A stretch of DNA of 64,000 nt. Origin: Kribbella monticola. Lineage in GTDB: Bacteria > Actinomycetota > Actinomycetes > Propionibacteriales > Kribbellaceae. Shown here piece after piece: positions 26,981 through 39,213 of the stretch. How positions within the stretch are numbered: the stretch's first letter is position 1; each line of letters opens with the position of its first letter. The notes beneath the pieces were generated by a model. It was given only the letters and a program-made list of their open reading frames with translations. It had not been told where the DNA came from and made no database searches. The DNA lies in NCBI RefSeq assembly GCF_003261635.1, contig NZ_QFXK01000030.1, positions 186,001 to 250,000 of the forward strand, given 5' to 3'. The position numbers and the translations under genes were made by a program.

Positions 26981-27925
26981 CTAGACAGCCTTCGCCTGCG
27001 TCGATGCCGGCAGCTTGACGCCGGTGAGGCGTTCGGCTTCGAGCCACAGGCGGGCGTTGGCCTGTGAGTCGAGGGAGCGGCTCGGGGCCCTCACCTTTTT
27101 GGTCGGGCCGACCAGGCCGAAGAGGCCGTTCGGTCCGTAGTACGAGCCGGCTGGGACATCCGGGCTGGTGGCGGCGAACAGCAGCGGCTCGGCACCCACC
27201 TCGACACCCTGCGACGGGATCGGGTTATGGCGCTCGAGGAACGAGTGGTACCAGGGCAGCTTGTCGCGACCAAGGCTCGCGCCGGCGGTCTGGAGGTTGG
27301 TGCGGGTATAACCCGGGTGCGCGGCGACGCTGAGCAGATTCCAGCCGCGCTCTGCCGCGATGGCCGCGAGCTGGTGGCTGAACATGAGGTCGGCCAGCTT
27401 TGACTGGGCGTAGGTGCCGATCGCCCGGTAGCGGGTGCGCTCCCAGTGCAGGTCGTCGAACCTGATCCGGCCGAAGTTCGCCGCGCCGCTGCTCATCGTG
27501 GCCACCCGGGGCGCCGGCGCCGCGAGCAGGAGCGGCAGCAGCCGGAGCGTCAACGCGAACGGGCCGAGGAAGTTGCTGCCGAACTGCAGCTCGAAGCCGT
27601 CCTTCGTCGTCATCCGGCTCGGCGGCGTCATCACCCCGGCGTTGTTGACGAGCAGGTCGATCGGAGTGCCGTCCGCGATCAGCCCGGCGGCGAACTCCTC
27701 GACCGACGCGAGGTCGGCCAGGTCGATCCGGCGGACTTCGAGAGCCGCATCCGGGTACGCCGCGAGGATCTCGTCCCGGGCGGCCTCGCCCTTCGCGACG
27801 GTCCGGACGGCAAGCACCACCCGGGCGCCGGCCGCGGCGAGACGCTTGGCCGTCTCCTTGCCGGTGCCACTGTTCGCGCCGGTGACGACGGCGAGTTTGC
27901 CGGTCTGGTCGGGGACGACGTACAT
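26981..27925 (-). CDS. Short-chain dehydrogenase/reductase
   Basis: A 314-residue NAD(P)-dependent oxidoreductase with the Rossmann motif [12 protein letters not shown] (TGxxxGxG), NNAGVM, the catalytic Ser in ATMSSGAAN and the YAQSK catalytic Tyr/Lys. The C-terminal extension with [14 protein letters not shown] is common to the retinol-dehydrogenase-like actinobacterial SDRs. ATG 27925 has GAGGAG 6 nt upstream. It is divergent from a TetR gene; three operator-like dyads lie between them, so TetR control is very likely. Confidence 0.9.
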   Translation of the reverse strand: MYVVPDQTGKLAVVTGANSGTGKETAKRLAAAGARVVLAVRTVAKGEAARDEILAAYPDAALEVRRIDLADLASVEEFAAGLIADGTPIDLLVNNAGVMTPPSRMTTKDGFELQFGSNFLGPFALTLRLLPLLLAAPAPRVATMSSGAANFGRIRFDDLHWERTRYRAIGTYAQSKLADLMFSHQLAAIAAERGWNLLSVAAHPGYTRTNLQTAGASLGRDKLPWYHSFLERHNPIPSQGVEVGAEPLLFAATSPDVPAGSYYGPNGLFGLVGPTKKVRAPSRSLDSQANARLWLEAERLTGVKLPASTQAKAV

Positions 27926-27945
27926 GAGCTGCTCCTCGGGGTAAA

Positions 27946-28011
27946 AGACTGCCGGTCTGTTATGCCCGAAGCTATCAGACCGCTGGTCTGATGACAAGAG
28001 ACCATCGGTCT
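27946..28011. promoter_or_regulatory. Three TetR-type operators between SDR and tetR genes
   Basis: The pattern AGACC-N3-GGTCT occurs three times: AGACTGCCGGTCT (27946-27958, one mismatch), AGACCGCTGGTCT (27977-27989, perfect) and AGACCATCGGTCT (27999-28011, perfect). Start-to-start spacings are 31 and 22 bp, close to three and two helical turns, so bound dimers would sit on one face of the DNA. The last site ends 13 nt before the tetR start. Confidence 0.8.
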
Positions 28012-28024
28012 GTAAGATGGCGGT

Positions 28025-28687
28025 ATGACGTTTCAGCGGGCCCGGAGCGAGGAGCAGCGCGCGGTACGGCGGCAGACGATCCTCGCCACCGCCGAGACGA
28101 TGCTGACCGAGATGCCGGTCGCCCAGCTCAGCCTGAACGAGCTGAGTCGCCGGGTCGGCCTGGCGAAGTCGAACGTGCTGAACTACTTCGAGTCCCGCGA
28201 GGCCGTCCTGCTCGAACTGGTCGACACCGAGACCAAGGCGTGGGTGCAGGATCTCGCCGAGGCGCTGAGCACAGTGGATCCGGCGGCGCCCGTGGCGGAT
28301 CGCGGCGAGCAGCTGACGGCCGCCGTCGTACGGACTCTCAAGGCACGGCCCGTGTTCTGCGACTTGATCAGCGCGCAGGCCTCGGTCCTCGAGCACAACA
28401 TCTCGACCGAGATGGCCTTGGCGTTCAAGCGGGCCACGGTCGCGCAGTACCAGCGGATGATCGAGGTGGTGGCCGGCGTGCTGCCGGAGGTCGGCGTTGA
28501 GGGCGCCGGACAGTTCATCAGTACGGCGGCGTTGCTGGCCGGGGCGATCTGGAGTCACGCGTGCGCGGGTCCGGCGATTCTGGCCGCGTTCGAGGCCGAC
28601 CCGTCGCTGGCCACGCTGCGGATCGAGTTCGAACCAGCGATGACGCAGAGTCTCAACGCGCTGCTGACCGGCCTGCTGCCGCGCTGA
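28025..28687 (+). CDS. TetR family repressor
   Basis: A 220-residue regulator with a TetR N-terminal helix-turn-helix (residues about 15-62: [37 protein letters not shown] in part) and a helical ligand-binding half. It probably represses itself and the divergent dehydrogenase gene through the AGACCN3GGTCT sites between them. The inducer is unknown. A strong hairpin follows the gene. Confidence 0.9.
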   Translation: MTFQRARSEEQRAVRRQTILATAETMLTEMPVAQLSLNELSRRVGLAKSNVLNYFESREAVLLELVDTETKAWVQDLAEALSTVDPAAPVADRGEQLTAAVVRTLKARPVFCDLISAQASVLEHNISTEMALAFKRATVAQYQRMIEVVAGVLPEVGVEGAGQFISTAALLAGAIWSHACAGPAILAAFEADPSLATLRIEFEPAMTQSLNALLTGLLPR

Positions 28688-28694
28688 GACAACG

Positions 28695-28725
28695 CAGTAC
28701 GCCGGGAGCAGGTCCCGGCGTACTG
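28695..28725. terminator. Strong bidirectional terminator
   Basis: CAGTACGCCGGGA (28695-28707) pairs perfectly over 13 bp with TCCCGGCGTACTG (28713-28725), loop GCAGG. It lies between the ends of the convergent tetR and HAD-phosphatase genes. Confidence 0.85.
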
Positions 28726-28733
28726 GCAGTCGA

Positions 28734-29585
28734 TCAGGGCAGGTAGTAGTTCGGGTTCGGGAGCTTGAAGGTGCGGTCGGCGAAACCGCCCTTGAGGTCG
28801 CTGTACTGGTCGCCGAAGTTGGCGACGATGTCGTAACCGAGCGACTCGATGTGCGCGCGGGTGGCCGACTTGTAGTGGATCGTCGTGCAGGCGCCGTTCG
28901 GGTCGCTCGCGCAGGCGGTCTTCAGGTAGGCCGGGTAGTCGGCGAGCGCCGGCTTGGTGAACAGGCCGTCCTCACCGTTGCGCAGGGTGGTCGGCTTCGG
29001 GTAGCCGGCGTCGACGCCGATCCCGTCCGCGGTCAGGTTGCCCAGCGTCGCCTGCTCCTGGGCGGCGCCGCGTCCGGTCAGGAAGAAGATCGCGTAGCCC
29101 TCACGCTCGGCCGTCTTCGCCATCTCGACCATGCCCGGCACGGCCGGGAACCGCTGTTCGGTCACGAACGTGCCGTTGGTCACCGGGTTGAACGCCCAGT
29201 TGCTGGCGATCTCGTAGTTCCAGGTGGCCAGCGCGGTGTCGTCGACGTCGAGCAGGATCGCCTTGGTGGCCCGGCTGTGGTGGTGAGCCGACAGCCAGCG
29301 CTTGCCCGCGGCCGCCACCGAGGAGGCTTCCTTGGCGTAGTTGCTGTCCGCCGCGAAGGTGCCGGTACCGAGCGGGTCACCGTAGTAGTTGCGGATCTGC
29401 TGCCGCAGTACGTCGATGTTGGTGATCTGGTGCTCGGACCGCGGCGTGGACGTCTGGATCGCCGGCTGCTGGGCGGCGACGCCGGCCGAGTACGCGACGC
29501 CGCCGACGACGGAGGCAGCGGCAACGGCGGCGACACCGGTGAGCAGCAGCCGGCGCGACGGCCGGCGCCAGGAACGGTTGAACAT
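28734..29585 (-). CDS. Secreted HAD-superfamily acid phosphatase (class B-like)
   Basis: A 283-residue protein with an Arg-rich N-terminus and hydrophobic leader ([23 protein letters not shown]), so exported or membrane-tethered. The HAD motif [13 protein letters not shown] supplies the nucleophile Asp, FLTGR is motif II, and GDQYSDL is the motif III/IV region. This is the HAD subfamily IIIB acid phosphatase pattern. ATG 29585 has GGAGAGG upstream. It probably removes phosphate from extracellular organic substrates. It is transcribed alone toward a terminator. Confidence 0.87.
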   Translation of the reverse strand: MFNRSWRRPSRRLLLTGVAAVAAASVVGGVAYSAGVAAQQPAIQTSTPRSEHQITNIDVLRQQIRNYYGDPLGTGTFAADSNYAKEASSVAAAGKRWLSAHHHSRATKAILLDVDDTALATWNYEIASNWAFNPVTNGTFVTEQRFPAVPGMVEMAKTAEREGYAIFFLTGRGAAQEQATLGNLTADGIGVDAGYPKPTTLRNGEDGLFTKPALADYPAYLKTACASDPNGACTTIHYKSATRAHIESLGYDIVANFGDQYSDLKGGFADRTFKLPNPNYYLP

Positions 29586-29672
29586 GATGACCTCTCCAAG
29601 GACGGGTGATGCTTGCAGAAGCAAACTAACCCCGCACCGCGCCGATCATCATGAAGCCGGTCCCAACTCGGG

Positions 29673-29793
29673 GGGAATCCTCCGCAGCCGGTCACCCAGC
29701 GCTGACATCACACCTCGTCGCGTCATCGCCGCTTCACGGCGACAGAGCGGAGGAAAGGAAAGCGAAGGGTGGTGCCGACGGCGGAGGATTCCC
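29673..29793. repeat. 121-bp segment bounded by 13-bp inverted repeats
   Basis: GGGAATCCTCCGC (29673-29685) recurs inverted as GCGGAGGATTCCC (29781-29793), with imperfect pairing continuing inside both arms (CCGGTCACC against GGTGCCGACGG). The segment lies in the 264-nt gene-free stretch between the phosphatase start and the DUF4242 gene end. It encodes no protein. It could be a long hairpin, a small non-autonomous element or a regulatory RNA; no target-site duplication was recognised. Confidence 0.5.
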
Positions 29794-29849
29794 ACCTCGT
29801 CACCATCTACCGGGCAGAACCCCCTCGGCCGCCCGGTCAGGCTGCTCGA

Positions 29850-30122
29850 TCAGTGGTAGAAGTACGGGTCGAGGACCCGGACCTCGGTGATCTTGGTGAC
29901 CGGGAGACCGTTGGTCTCGGCGGCCTGCCGGATCGCCTCCGGGTTCGGGCCGTCGTAGACGCAGTACGTCGTCGAGTGGTCCGGCGAGACGTAGGAGTGC
30001 ACCCAGGTGACGCCGTGCTGCGCGTTGCCGTCGACGACGTTCAGGCACGCCTTGGCGCCGCGGTCGTCGGTCGGGATCTCCAGCCCCTCGGCGAAGTTGC
30101 GTTCGACCAGATAGCGAGTCAT
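29850..30122 (-). CDS. DUF4242 / SCO4226-type nickel-binding protein
   Basis: A 90-residue cytoplasmic protein beginning MTRYLVERNFAEGLEIP, with GVTWVHSYVSPD, TYCVYDGPNPEAIR and a DPYFYH end, matching DUF4242 proteins, of which Streptomyces SCO4226 binds nickel. His and Cys residues suited to metal binding are present. The physiological role is unknown. It lies 93 nt downstream of the LAL regulator gene on the same strand and has its own AAAGGAA ribosome-binding site. Confidence 0.85.
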   Translation of the reverse strand: MTRYLVERNFAEGLEIPTDDRGAKACLNVVDGNAQHGVTWVHSYVSPDHSTTYCVYDGPNPEAIRQAAETNGLPVTKITEVRVLDPYFYH

Positions 30123-30215
30123 TGCGGATCGTTCCTTTCATCGAGCGAAGGCGTCCATCGCCTTCTGTCCCCGACTCTGCCGAACCGCGGCCGCTCAGCC
30201 ATGGGGAACGGCTCC

Positions 30216-32732
30216 CTATCTTCGGCCGTCGGCTCCCCATCTTCGGGCGGCCTCCTGCCGGGTGGCCACGCCCAGTTTGCCGAGAATCGACGACACGTGA
30301 TGATCGACCGTCTTCGGCGAGATATGCAGCCGTTGACCGATCTCCGCATTCGTCAGATCCTCGGCCAGTAAGGCCAGTACTTCGGTCTCTCGCGCGGTGA
30401 GATTGGCAGGATTCTCCCGGCTGCTCCCCCGCGGCCGACGGGGCAGCCCTTGTACGCCGTTCTGTCGCAACCGGCGAGCCACCAGCTCGGCAGCAGGCCA
30501 CGCCCCCAACTGCTGCAACTCCTGAAGCCCCGCGATCTGCTGCTCGGGATCGGCCTTCTCCGTCAATACAAGCGCGGCTTCGTACGGGCAGCCGAGCTCG
30601 CGCCAACCGTCTCCTGTCTTGTACGGCTCGGCGACATAGCCCGGCAGTTCGACCGCCACGCCCGCTGTGCGCAGCCACGAGCCGAGCTCACCGGCCGCCC
30701 ACGGGTGCTCCAGCTCCAGCGAATGCTCGTAGGTCTCGGCCACCAGGCCTTCCACAGCGTCCATCCGGCCTTGTAGCCAAGCATGTTCGGCACGAGCGGC
30801 AGCGGCCGGCCAGAGGCGCTGCAAGTCACCTGTCTGCACGGCCAGCTCCCAAGCCCGCGACAGCGGGCCCTCCGGATCTGGATCACCACGACGGACGCGG
30901 AGCCTCCCGAGCACGGTGTTGACCACGATCTGCGAAGGAACGTGCTGCGGATACTTCGTGACGACCTGGCCGGCCAAAGCAGTGGCCTCGGACCACTGCC
31001 CCTGTTCGAACCTGGACCGGGACTGCCAGGCCAGCGAGTAGCTCAACGAGGAATCCAGGTCCCGCGCGGCACACCACGAGGCCGCCTCGGCCAACCAGTG
31101 ATCGGCCAACGCGTACCGCCGGATCTCGCCCGCGCCGGAGCCGAGATTCATCATCGCCTGCGCCGCGCCGGCGTCGTCTCCCACTTCACCAGCGGTCGCG
31201 AGGCTCGCCTCCAGCAACTCGACCGCTCGGTCGGGATCCATCAGCCAGTGCGCACTCCCCACCGAGTTGAGCGCCCGGCCGAGCGTGCGGAGATCGCCGA
31301 ACTGCCGGGCGTACTCGACCGCTGTCGTGCCGAGCACGATCGCGCCGCGCATGTCACGCCCGAGCATCAACAACCTGGCCATCGCAGCCTGGGCCTGAGC
31401 AAGAGCGGGACTTGGCGGCCGGTCCTGCAGGAGTGCGACCGCTTGCCTGGCGAGCGCGTGCGCTTCGGCGTTCATCCCGGTCTTCCAGAGCATGTGCGAG
31501 CAGCGCGCCATCGTCGCGCCTTGTCTGTCCACCTCGCCCGCCTGCTGCCACAGCTCGGTGGCCCGCTGGGAGGATCGGATGCCCTCGGCAAGGTCACCAC
31601 TGTCGTCGGCCGATTCGCCGAGACGTTCCCAAAGCTCTGCCTGCACAGCGATCTGGGCATTGTCTGCGTGCCGGACTGCCCTGGCATAGTGCGCCGCGGC
31701 CTGCCGATGCGCCCCGAGCTCGGCCGCTCGCCGGGCGGCGACCGGTGCGTGTTCCAGCACCGCGGCACGGTCCCCGGCCACCTCTGCGTGGTACGACAAC
31801 CGCGCCGGATCGATCTCGTCGGCCTCGGCCAGGTAGTCGAGAATCTGCCCGTGCAGCACCGGCACCCGAACAGCCGGTACGTCGGACTCCACCGCTCGCC
31901 GCGCCAGTTCGTGCCGGAACCGCACGGATCGCCCTTCCAGCAAAAGCATTCCGGCCTGGATGCATTCCTCCAGGGCGGCCGCGTCAACCAGCGCGACCTC
32001 GGCCCGGTCAGGAACCAGGGACACCACGTCAAGCACCGCCCGAGCCGCCGGCCCCAACCGTGCGGCCCGAGCCAGTACTGCGTCGCGCACGGTCGCGGGC
32101 AGGTCGTCGCCTGGCGCGCTGAGCACCTCGGTGACGAAGAACGGGTTGCCTCCGGTCACCGCGAAGAGCTCGTCACCGTCGCGACCAAGTGGCGTTGCCA
32201 GCGCAGCGACTGCTTCCGAGGTCAACGCGGGCACCTGCAACCGGCGCACGGATGGTGCTGTTGCCAGGTCGCCGAGGACGCGGCGGAGTGCGTGGTCCCG
32301 GCCTACCTCCTCGGAGCGATAGGTGATGACGACCAGCGCGGGAAGCTCGCTGATCCGGCGGCCGACGAACAGCAGCAGGTCGAGGGTGGCCTCGTCGGCC
32401 CAGTGCGCGTCTTCCACCACCACTACGGTCTGCGGATCACTGAGAAGCTCGAGGAAGGCAGTGAAGATGGCGTGCCGGTCAGCGCCGCCGGTCGTCAGCA
32501 ATCCGGCCAGCTGCGGGCTCGCGCGGGCGATGTCGTGTAGCGGTCCGAGCGCCCGTGGCGTCCCGAGAGCATCGCAGAAGCCGAAGCGCACGGCCGTCCC
32601 GGTCGGCAGCGTCGCGCAGAACTCCCGGACCAGTGAGGTCTTGCCGATCCCTGCCTCGCCCGCGACGAAGACCATTGCCCCGGGCCGGATCTCCCGTAGC
32701 GACGCCACCAAATTCTCGCGCTCCAGGAACAT
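30216..32732 (-). CDS. LAL-type LuxR transcriptional regulator (AAA ATPase + HTH)
   Basis: An 838-residue regulator. The N-terminal AAA/NB-ARC-like ATPase has Walker A GEAGIGKTS (residues about 24-32) and Walker B VVVVEDAHWAD; a long helical, TPR-like middle follows; the C-terminus is a LuxR helix-turn-helix (LTARETEVLALLAEDLTNAE, then SPKTVDHH and ILGKLGV). Such large ATP-binding LuxR proteins activate transcription in response to a ligand. The ATG 32732 shares its A with the stop of the upstream acetyltransferase gene (TGATG), so translation is coupled. Target genes are not evident; the downstream DUF4242 gene is one candidate. Confidence 0.92.
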   Translation of the reverse strand: MFLERENLVASLREIRPGAMVFVAGEAGIGKTSLVREFCATLPTGTAVRFGFCDALGTPRALGPLHDIARASPQLAGLLTTGGADRHAIFTAFLELLSDPQTVVVVEDAHWADEATLDLLLFVGRRISELPALVVITYRSEEVGRDHALRRVLGDLATAPSVRRLQVPALTSEAVAALATPLGRDGDELFAVTGGNPFFVTEVLSAPGDDLPATVRDAVLARAARLGPAARAVLDVVSLVPDRAEVALVDAAALEECIQAGMLLLEGRSVRFRHELARRAVESDVPAVRVPVLHGQILDYLAEADEIDPARLSYHAEVAGDRAAVLEHAPVAARRAAELGAHRQAAAHYARAVRHADNAQIAVQAELWERLGESADDSGDLAEGIRSSQRATELWQQAGEVDRQGATMARCSHMLWKTGMNAEAHALARQAVALLQDRPPSPALAQAQAAMARLLMLGRDMRGAIVLGTTAVEYARQFGDLRTLGRALNSVGSAHWLMDPDRAVELLEASLATAGEVGDDAGAAQAMMNLGSGAGEIRRYALADHWLAEAASWCAARDLDSSLSYSLAWQSRSRFEQGQWSEATALAGQVVTKYPQHVPSQIVVNTVLGRLRVRRGDPDPEGPLSRAWELAVQTGDLQRLWPAAAARAEHAWLQGRMDAVEGLVAETYEHSLELEHPWAAGELGSWLRTAGVAVELPGYVAEPYKTGDGWRELGCPYEAALVLTEKADPEQQIAGLQELQQLGAWPAAELVARRLRQNGVQGLPRRPRGSSRENPANLTARETEVLALLAEDLTNAEIGQRLHISPKTVDHHVSSILGKLGVATRQEAARRWGADGRR

Positions 32733-33208
32733 CAGAGCTTCTTCGTGTAGCGGTGGCAGGGGACTGGGATCGGGCCGGTCTCGGTGCTCGCCGGATAGTC
32801 GAACGGACCGCTGTCGTGCCAGCCGGTGCGCTCGTAGAAGCGGCGGGCGCGGGCGTTCCCCGTCGCGACGGCGAGCCACGCCTCGTTGTACCCGGCGGCC
32901 TTGACCTGGCGTTCGGCTTCGGCGATCAGGGCGGCGGCGACTCCGGAGCCACGGTGGTTGCCGGAGACATACACCTGCTCGACCTCGTCGGCCACGACCA
33001 TCACGAAGCCGGCCACTTCATCGCCGACAACAGCGACCGTGGTGTCGTCGACCCGGTCCGGAACCCTGTCCCAGAAGGACTTCTCGGTCCGGACCGCTAC
33101 GAGTTCGTCGGGCACGTTGCCGAGATGGCCGTCCCTCCATCCGGCGTACCAGATGGAGGCGACGGCATCGACATCGCCGGCTTCGGCGGGACGCAGGGTG
33201 ACGCTCAT
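32732..33208 (-). CDS. GNAT N-acetyltransferase
   Basis: A 158-residue protein with MSVTLRPAEAGDVDAVASIW at the start (quoted in part), the VEQVYVSGNHRGSGVAAALI acetyl-CoA loop (pattern Q/RxxGxG/A) and AVATGNARARRFYERTGW near the end, as in GNAT enzymes. ATG 33208 is preferred to an upstream start since it matches family N-termini. Its stop overlaps the LAL regulator start by one base, and it begins 43 nt after methionine synthase, so all may share a transcript. The substrate is unknown. Confidence 0.85.
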   Translation of the reverse strand: MSVTLRPAEAGDVDAVASIWYAGWRDGHLGNVPDELVAVRTEKSFWDRVPDRVDDTTVAVVGDEVAGFVMVVADEVEQVYVSGNHRGSGVAAALIAEAERQVKAAGYNEAWLAVATGNARARRFYERTGWHDSGPFDYPASTETGPIPVPCHRYTKKL

Positions 33209-33251
33209 CCCGTCACTGTAAGTCCAGCGACCGGGCGGCACCCACCACCTT

Positions 33252-36875
<3,624 letters not shown>

Positions 36876-36897
36876 TCCGCCACCTCCAGATTGACTC

Positions 36898-36972
36898 CGG
36901 AGGCGCCCTTCCAGTCTGTCTCCCGGGCCGAGCGTGGCGGACCCCTCCGGGACCGTTGCAGCGCCTCTCGAC
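36898..36972 (-). ncRNA. S-adenosylhomocysteine (SAH) riboswitch-like leader of metH
   Basis: On the minus strand the leader reads CGAGAGGCGCTGCAAC, close to the SAH aptamer core CGAGGAGCGCUGCAA. P1 can form between CGAG (36967-36970) and CTCG (36929-36932, within CCACGCTCGG, compare CCAGGCUCG); P2 between CGGTCCC (36949-36955) and GGGTCCG with one mismatch; and the characteristic pseudoknot between GAGGCGC (36961-36967) and GCGCCTC (36900-36906), 7 of 7 pairs. The RBS GGAGG follows about 15 nt later. SAH riboswitches are known upstream of metH and ahcY, so the position fits. Confidence 0.75.
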
Positions 36973-37062
36973 CTGGATCGTCATCTTACTGATCGAGACA
37001 CCGCGATGCCGAATCACTGCCCGAGTACTGAGATCGTTGCCCGTTTTCTTGAGACGCCGCCG

Positions 37063-37596
37063 TCAGCTCACCAGCGCCTGGATGGCCGGCCCGTAGAGAT
37101 CTGCGATCCGGCTCGAGGCGGCGCCGGCGGTCGGCCCGGTCTTGTCGACGGCCATCGCCGCGCCCAGGCCGAGGAGATGGGCGACGATCAGTTCGGCGCG
37201 CAGAGCGCTGTCGTCGCCGGTCAGCCGGGCTGCGAAGGCCTCGACGACCTGGTCGTGGAAGCGCTCGCGCAACAGCTTGCGTTCGTCGCCGGGGCCGATC
37301 GCGAAGACGACCCGGAGCAGCAGGTCCGAGCCGTTCTCCCGGCGCCAGTCCACCAGCGTACGGACGGCGTGCCGGCCGAGCTCGCAATCAGGGGCCTTGA
37401 GCAACAATTCGGCCGCGTCGCTGAAGTCGGCGACCCGGTCGAACAACGCCTCCTTGCCGCCGAAGTGCTTGACGATCAGCGATGCGCTCACCCCCGCGTC
37501 GGCGGCGATCCCGCGCAGCGTGACCGCGGCGTACGGCTGCAGGGCGAAGGCTTTGCGGGCCGCCCTGAGGATCGCCGTCCGGCCGGCATCGATCAC
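37063..37596 (-). CDS. TetR family regulator, co-transcribed with MFS gene
   Basis: A 177-residue regulator with a TetR DNA-binding half (TAILRAARKAFALQPYAAVT, then GVSASLIVKHFGGKEALF) and a short helical sensor half. Its GTG overlaps the MFS stop by 4 nt (GTGA), so it is the second gene of that operon. It probably binds the dyad at 39072-39114 upstream of the MFS gene and is induced by the exported compound; that is inference from layout. Confidence 0.88.
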   Translation of the reverse strand: MIDAGRTAILRAARKAFALQPYAAVTLRGIAADAGVSASLIVKHFGGKEALFDRVADFSDAAELLLKAPDCELGRHAVRTLVDWRRENGSDLLLRVVFAIGPGDERKLLRERFHDQVVEAFAARLTGDDSALRAELIVAHLLGLGAAMAVDKTGPTAGAASSRIADLYGPAIQALVS

Positions 37597-39026
37597 GACG
37601 AACCGCCGGCCTCGACCAACGCCGGCCCGCGGCTGGCCGCAGTACGGCGGGCCGGGATCAGCAACGTGAACCCGACCGCTGCGAGTGCCGCGAGGCCGGC
37701 GATCACGAAGACGGTCAGATAGGCATGGAGCGTGGGAGCAGTGCGACCCGCCTTGGTGGCGACGAGGCTGGTCAGCACTGTCACCACGACGGCGCTGCAG
37801 ACTGCCTGGCCGATCGTGCGCATCAGTGTGTTGAGGCCGTTCGCGGCGGCCGTCTCGGTCACCGGCACAGCATGCATGATCAGGGCCGGAAGCGCCGAAT
37901 ACGCCACCGCGGTACCGGCCGAGACGACGGTGGCTCCGGCCACGATCGCGGCCAGATTCCCACTGGTGAACAAGCGCACGACGTACCCCACGGCCATCAG
38001 CGCACCGGCGACGGCGAGGGTGAAGCGCGGGCCGCGGGCGGCCGAGATTCGCGCGGACACCGGCGACAACAACACCATGGCGATACCGCCCGGCAGCAGG
38101 CAGAGGCCGCTGACCACGATCGACGCACCGAGCCCGTACCCCGTCCAGGTCGGCTCCTGGACGAGTTGCGCGGTGGAGAGCGAGTTGGCGTAGAAGGCGA
38201 ACCCGATCAGCAGGGCAGCGAGGTTCGTGAACAGCACGGCGGGCCGCGCCGACACCCGGAGATCAACGAGCGGCGCGGCGACGCGCATTTCGTACCAGAC
38301 CCAGCAGATCGCGATCACGGCTGAGCCGGCCAACAGCCCGAGAGTCGTAGCCGACGCCCATCCCCACGCGCTGCCCTTGGACACCGCGAGCAAGAGGCAG
38401 ACGAGGAACGCGCTCAACCCGAACGCACCCAGTACGTCGAAACGCCCGCTCGTGCGCAGCTTGGACTCCGGCACGACGAGGAGCACCACGGCGATGTCGA
38501 GCAGGCCGAGTCCCAGGCAGATCCAGAACATCGTGTGCCAGTTCGCGTACTCGACCACGAGCGTCGCCGCGGGGATCCCGAACGCGGCGCCGACACCGAG
38601 GGTCGAGCTCATGATCGCGATGGACGGGATCACCCGGGCCGGCGGCAGTTCGTCGCGCAGGATGCTGATCCCGAGCGGGACGACAGCTACAGCCGCACCC
38701 TGGAACGCACGGCCGGCGATCAGCACCAGCAGGTGCGAGCTGATGGCACAGAGCAATGAGCCGACCACCATCGAGGACAGTGCGACGAGCAGCACCCGGC
38801 GCTTGCCGTACATGTCACCCGCGCGTCCGAGCAGCGGGGTGAAGACGGCACCGGTCAGCAGCGTCACGGTGACCAGCCAACTCACGTCGGTCGGATGGCT
38901 GTGAGTGAGCGCGGGCAACTCGGGCAGCAGCGGCACCACGATCGTCTGCATCACCGAGACCAGCACGCCACACGAGGCCAGCGCCGCCAGCACCATCCGG
39001 GGATGAACAGCAGGCCGAACAGTCAC
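37593..39026 (-). CDS. MFS drug-efflux transporter
   Basis: A 477-residue membrane protein with about 12-14 hydrophobic helices. The 2-3 loop motif GRAGDMYGKRRVLL and the helix-5 glycine-rich segment GVGAAFGIPAA identify a drug:H+ antiporter of the EmrB/QacA-like (DHA2) or related branch. GTG 39026, with GAGG 8 nt upstream, is favoured over 39059 because the first 11 codons of the longer frame are Cys-rich and atypical. It is followed by an overlapping tetR gene and preceded by a double dyad, the usual form of a substrate-inducible efflux operon. Confidence 0.88.
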   Translation of the reverse strand: MTVRPAVHPRMVLAALASCGVLVSVMQTIVVPLLPELPALTHSHPTDVSWLVTVTLLTGAVFTPLLGRAGDMYGKRRVLLVALSSMVVGSLLCAISSHLLVLIAGRAFQGAAVAVVPLGISILRDELPPARVIPSIAIMSSTLGVGAAFGIPAATLVVEYANWHTMFWICLGLGLLDIAVVLLVVPESKLRTSGRFDVLGAFGLSAFLVCLLLAVSKGSAWGWASATTLGLLAGSAVIAICWVWYEMRVAAPLVDLRVSARPAVLFTNLAALLIGFAFYANSLSTAQLVQEPTWTGYGLGASIVVSGLCLLPGGIAMVLLSPVSARISAARGPRFTLAVAGALMAVGYVVRLFTSGNLAAIVAGATVVSAGTAVAYSALPALIMHAVPVTETAAANGLNTLMRTIGQAVCSAVVVTVLTSLVATKAGRTAPTLHAYLTVFVIAGLAALAAVGFTLLIPARRTAASRGPALVEAGGSS

Positions 39027-39071
39027 CTTCGAGTCCTCACAGACACAGCTCGTCGCCACGGGCGGGGCGGA

Positions 39072-39114
39072 GTGAACAGGCGTTTACCTCGATCTAGGGT
39101 AAACGCCCGTTCAC
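39072..39114. promoter_or_regulatory. Double-dyad operator upstream of the MFS/tetR operon
   Basis: GTGAACAGGCGTTTACC (39072-39088) and GGTAAACGCCCGTTCAC (39098-39114) are inverted copies with one mismatch and a 9-nt spacer. Each arm is itself a dyad of the form GTRAAC-N4-GTTYAC, so two TetR dimers could bind about 27 bp apart. The site is 46 nt before the MFS start and 100 nt before the divergent epimerase-like gene. Confidence 0.7.
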
Positions 39115-39213
39115 CGCGAGCTGGGCCGGGTTCACCGACTGAACGAACTGGCCCGGCAGATTCGCCGCAAAATGGACCAGTTGGACGGGCCGGGGCCGAC
39201 CTAGCGTGGCTGC

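Noticed and set aside
29673..29793. Insertion sequence
   Set aside because: There are inverted ends but no transposase and no visible target-site duplication; kept only as a repeat.
36876..37062. Cobalamin riboswitch upstream of metH
   Set aside because: The B12-box and its scaffold are absent, the leader is too short, and the SAH-type core with its pseudoknot fits better.
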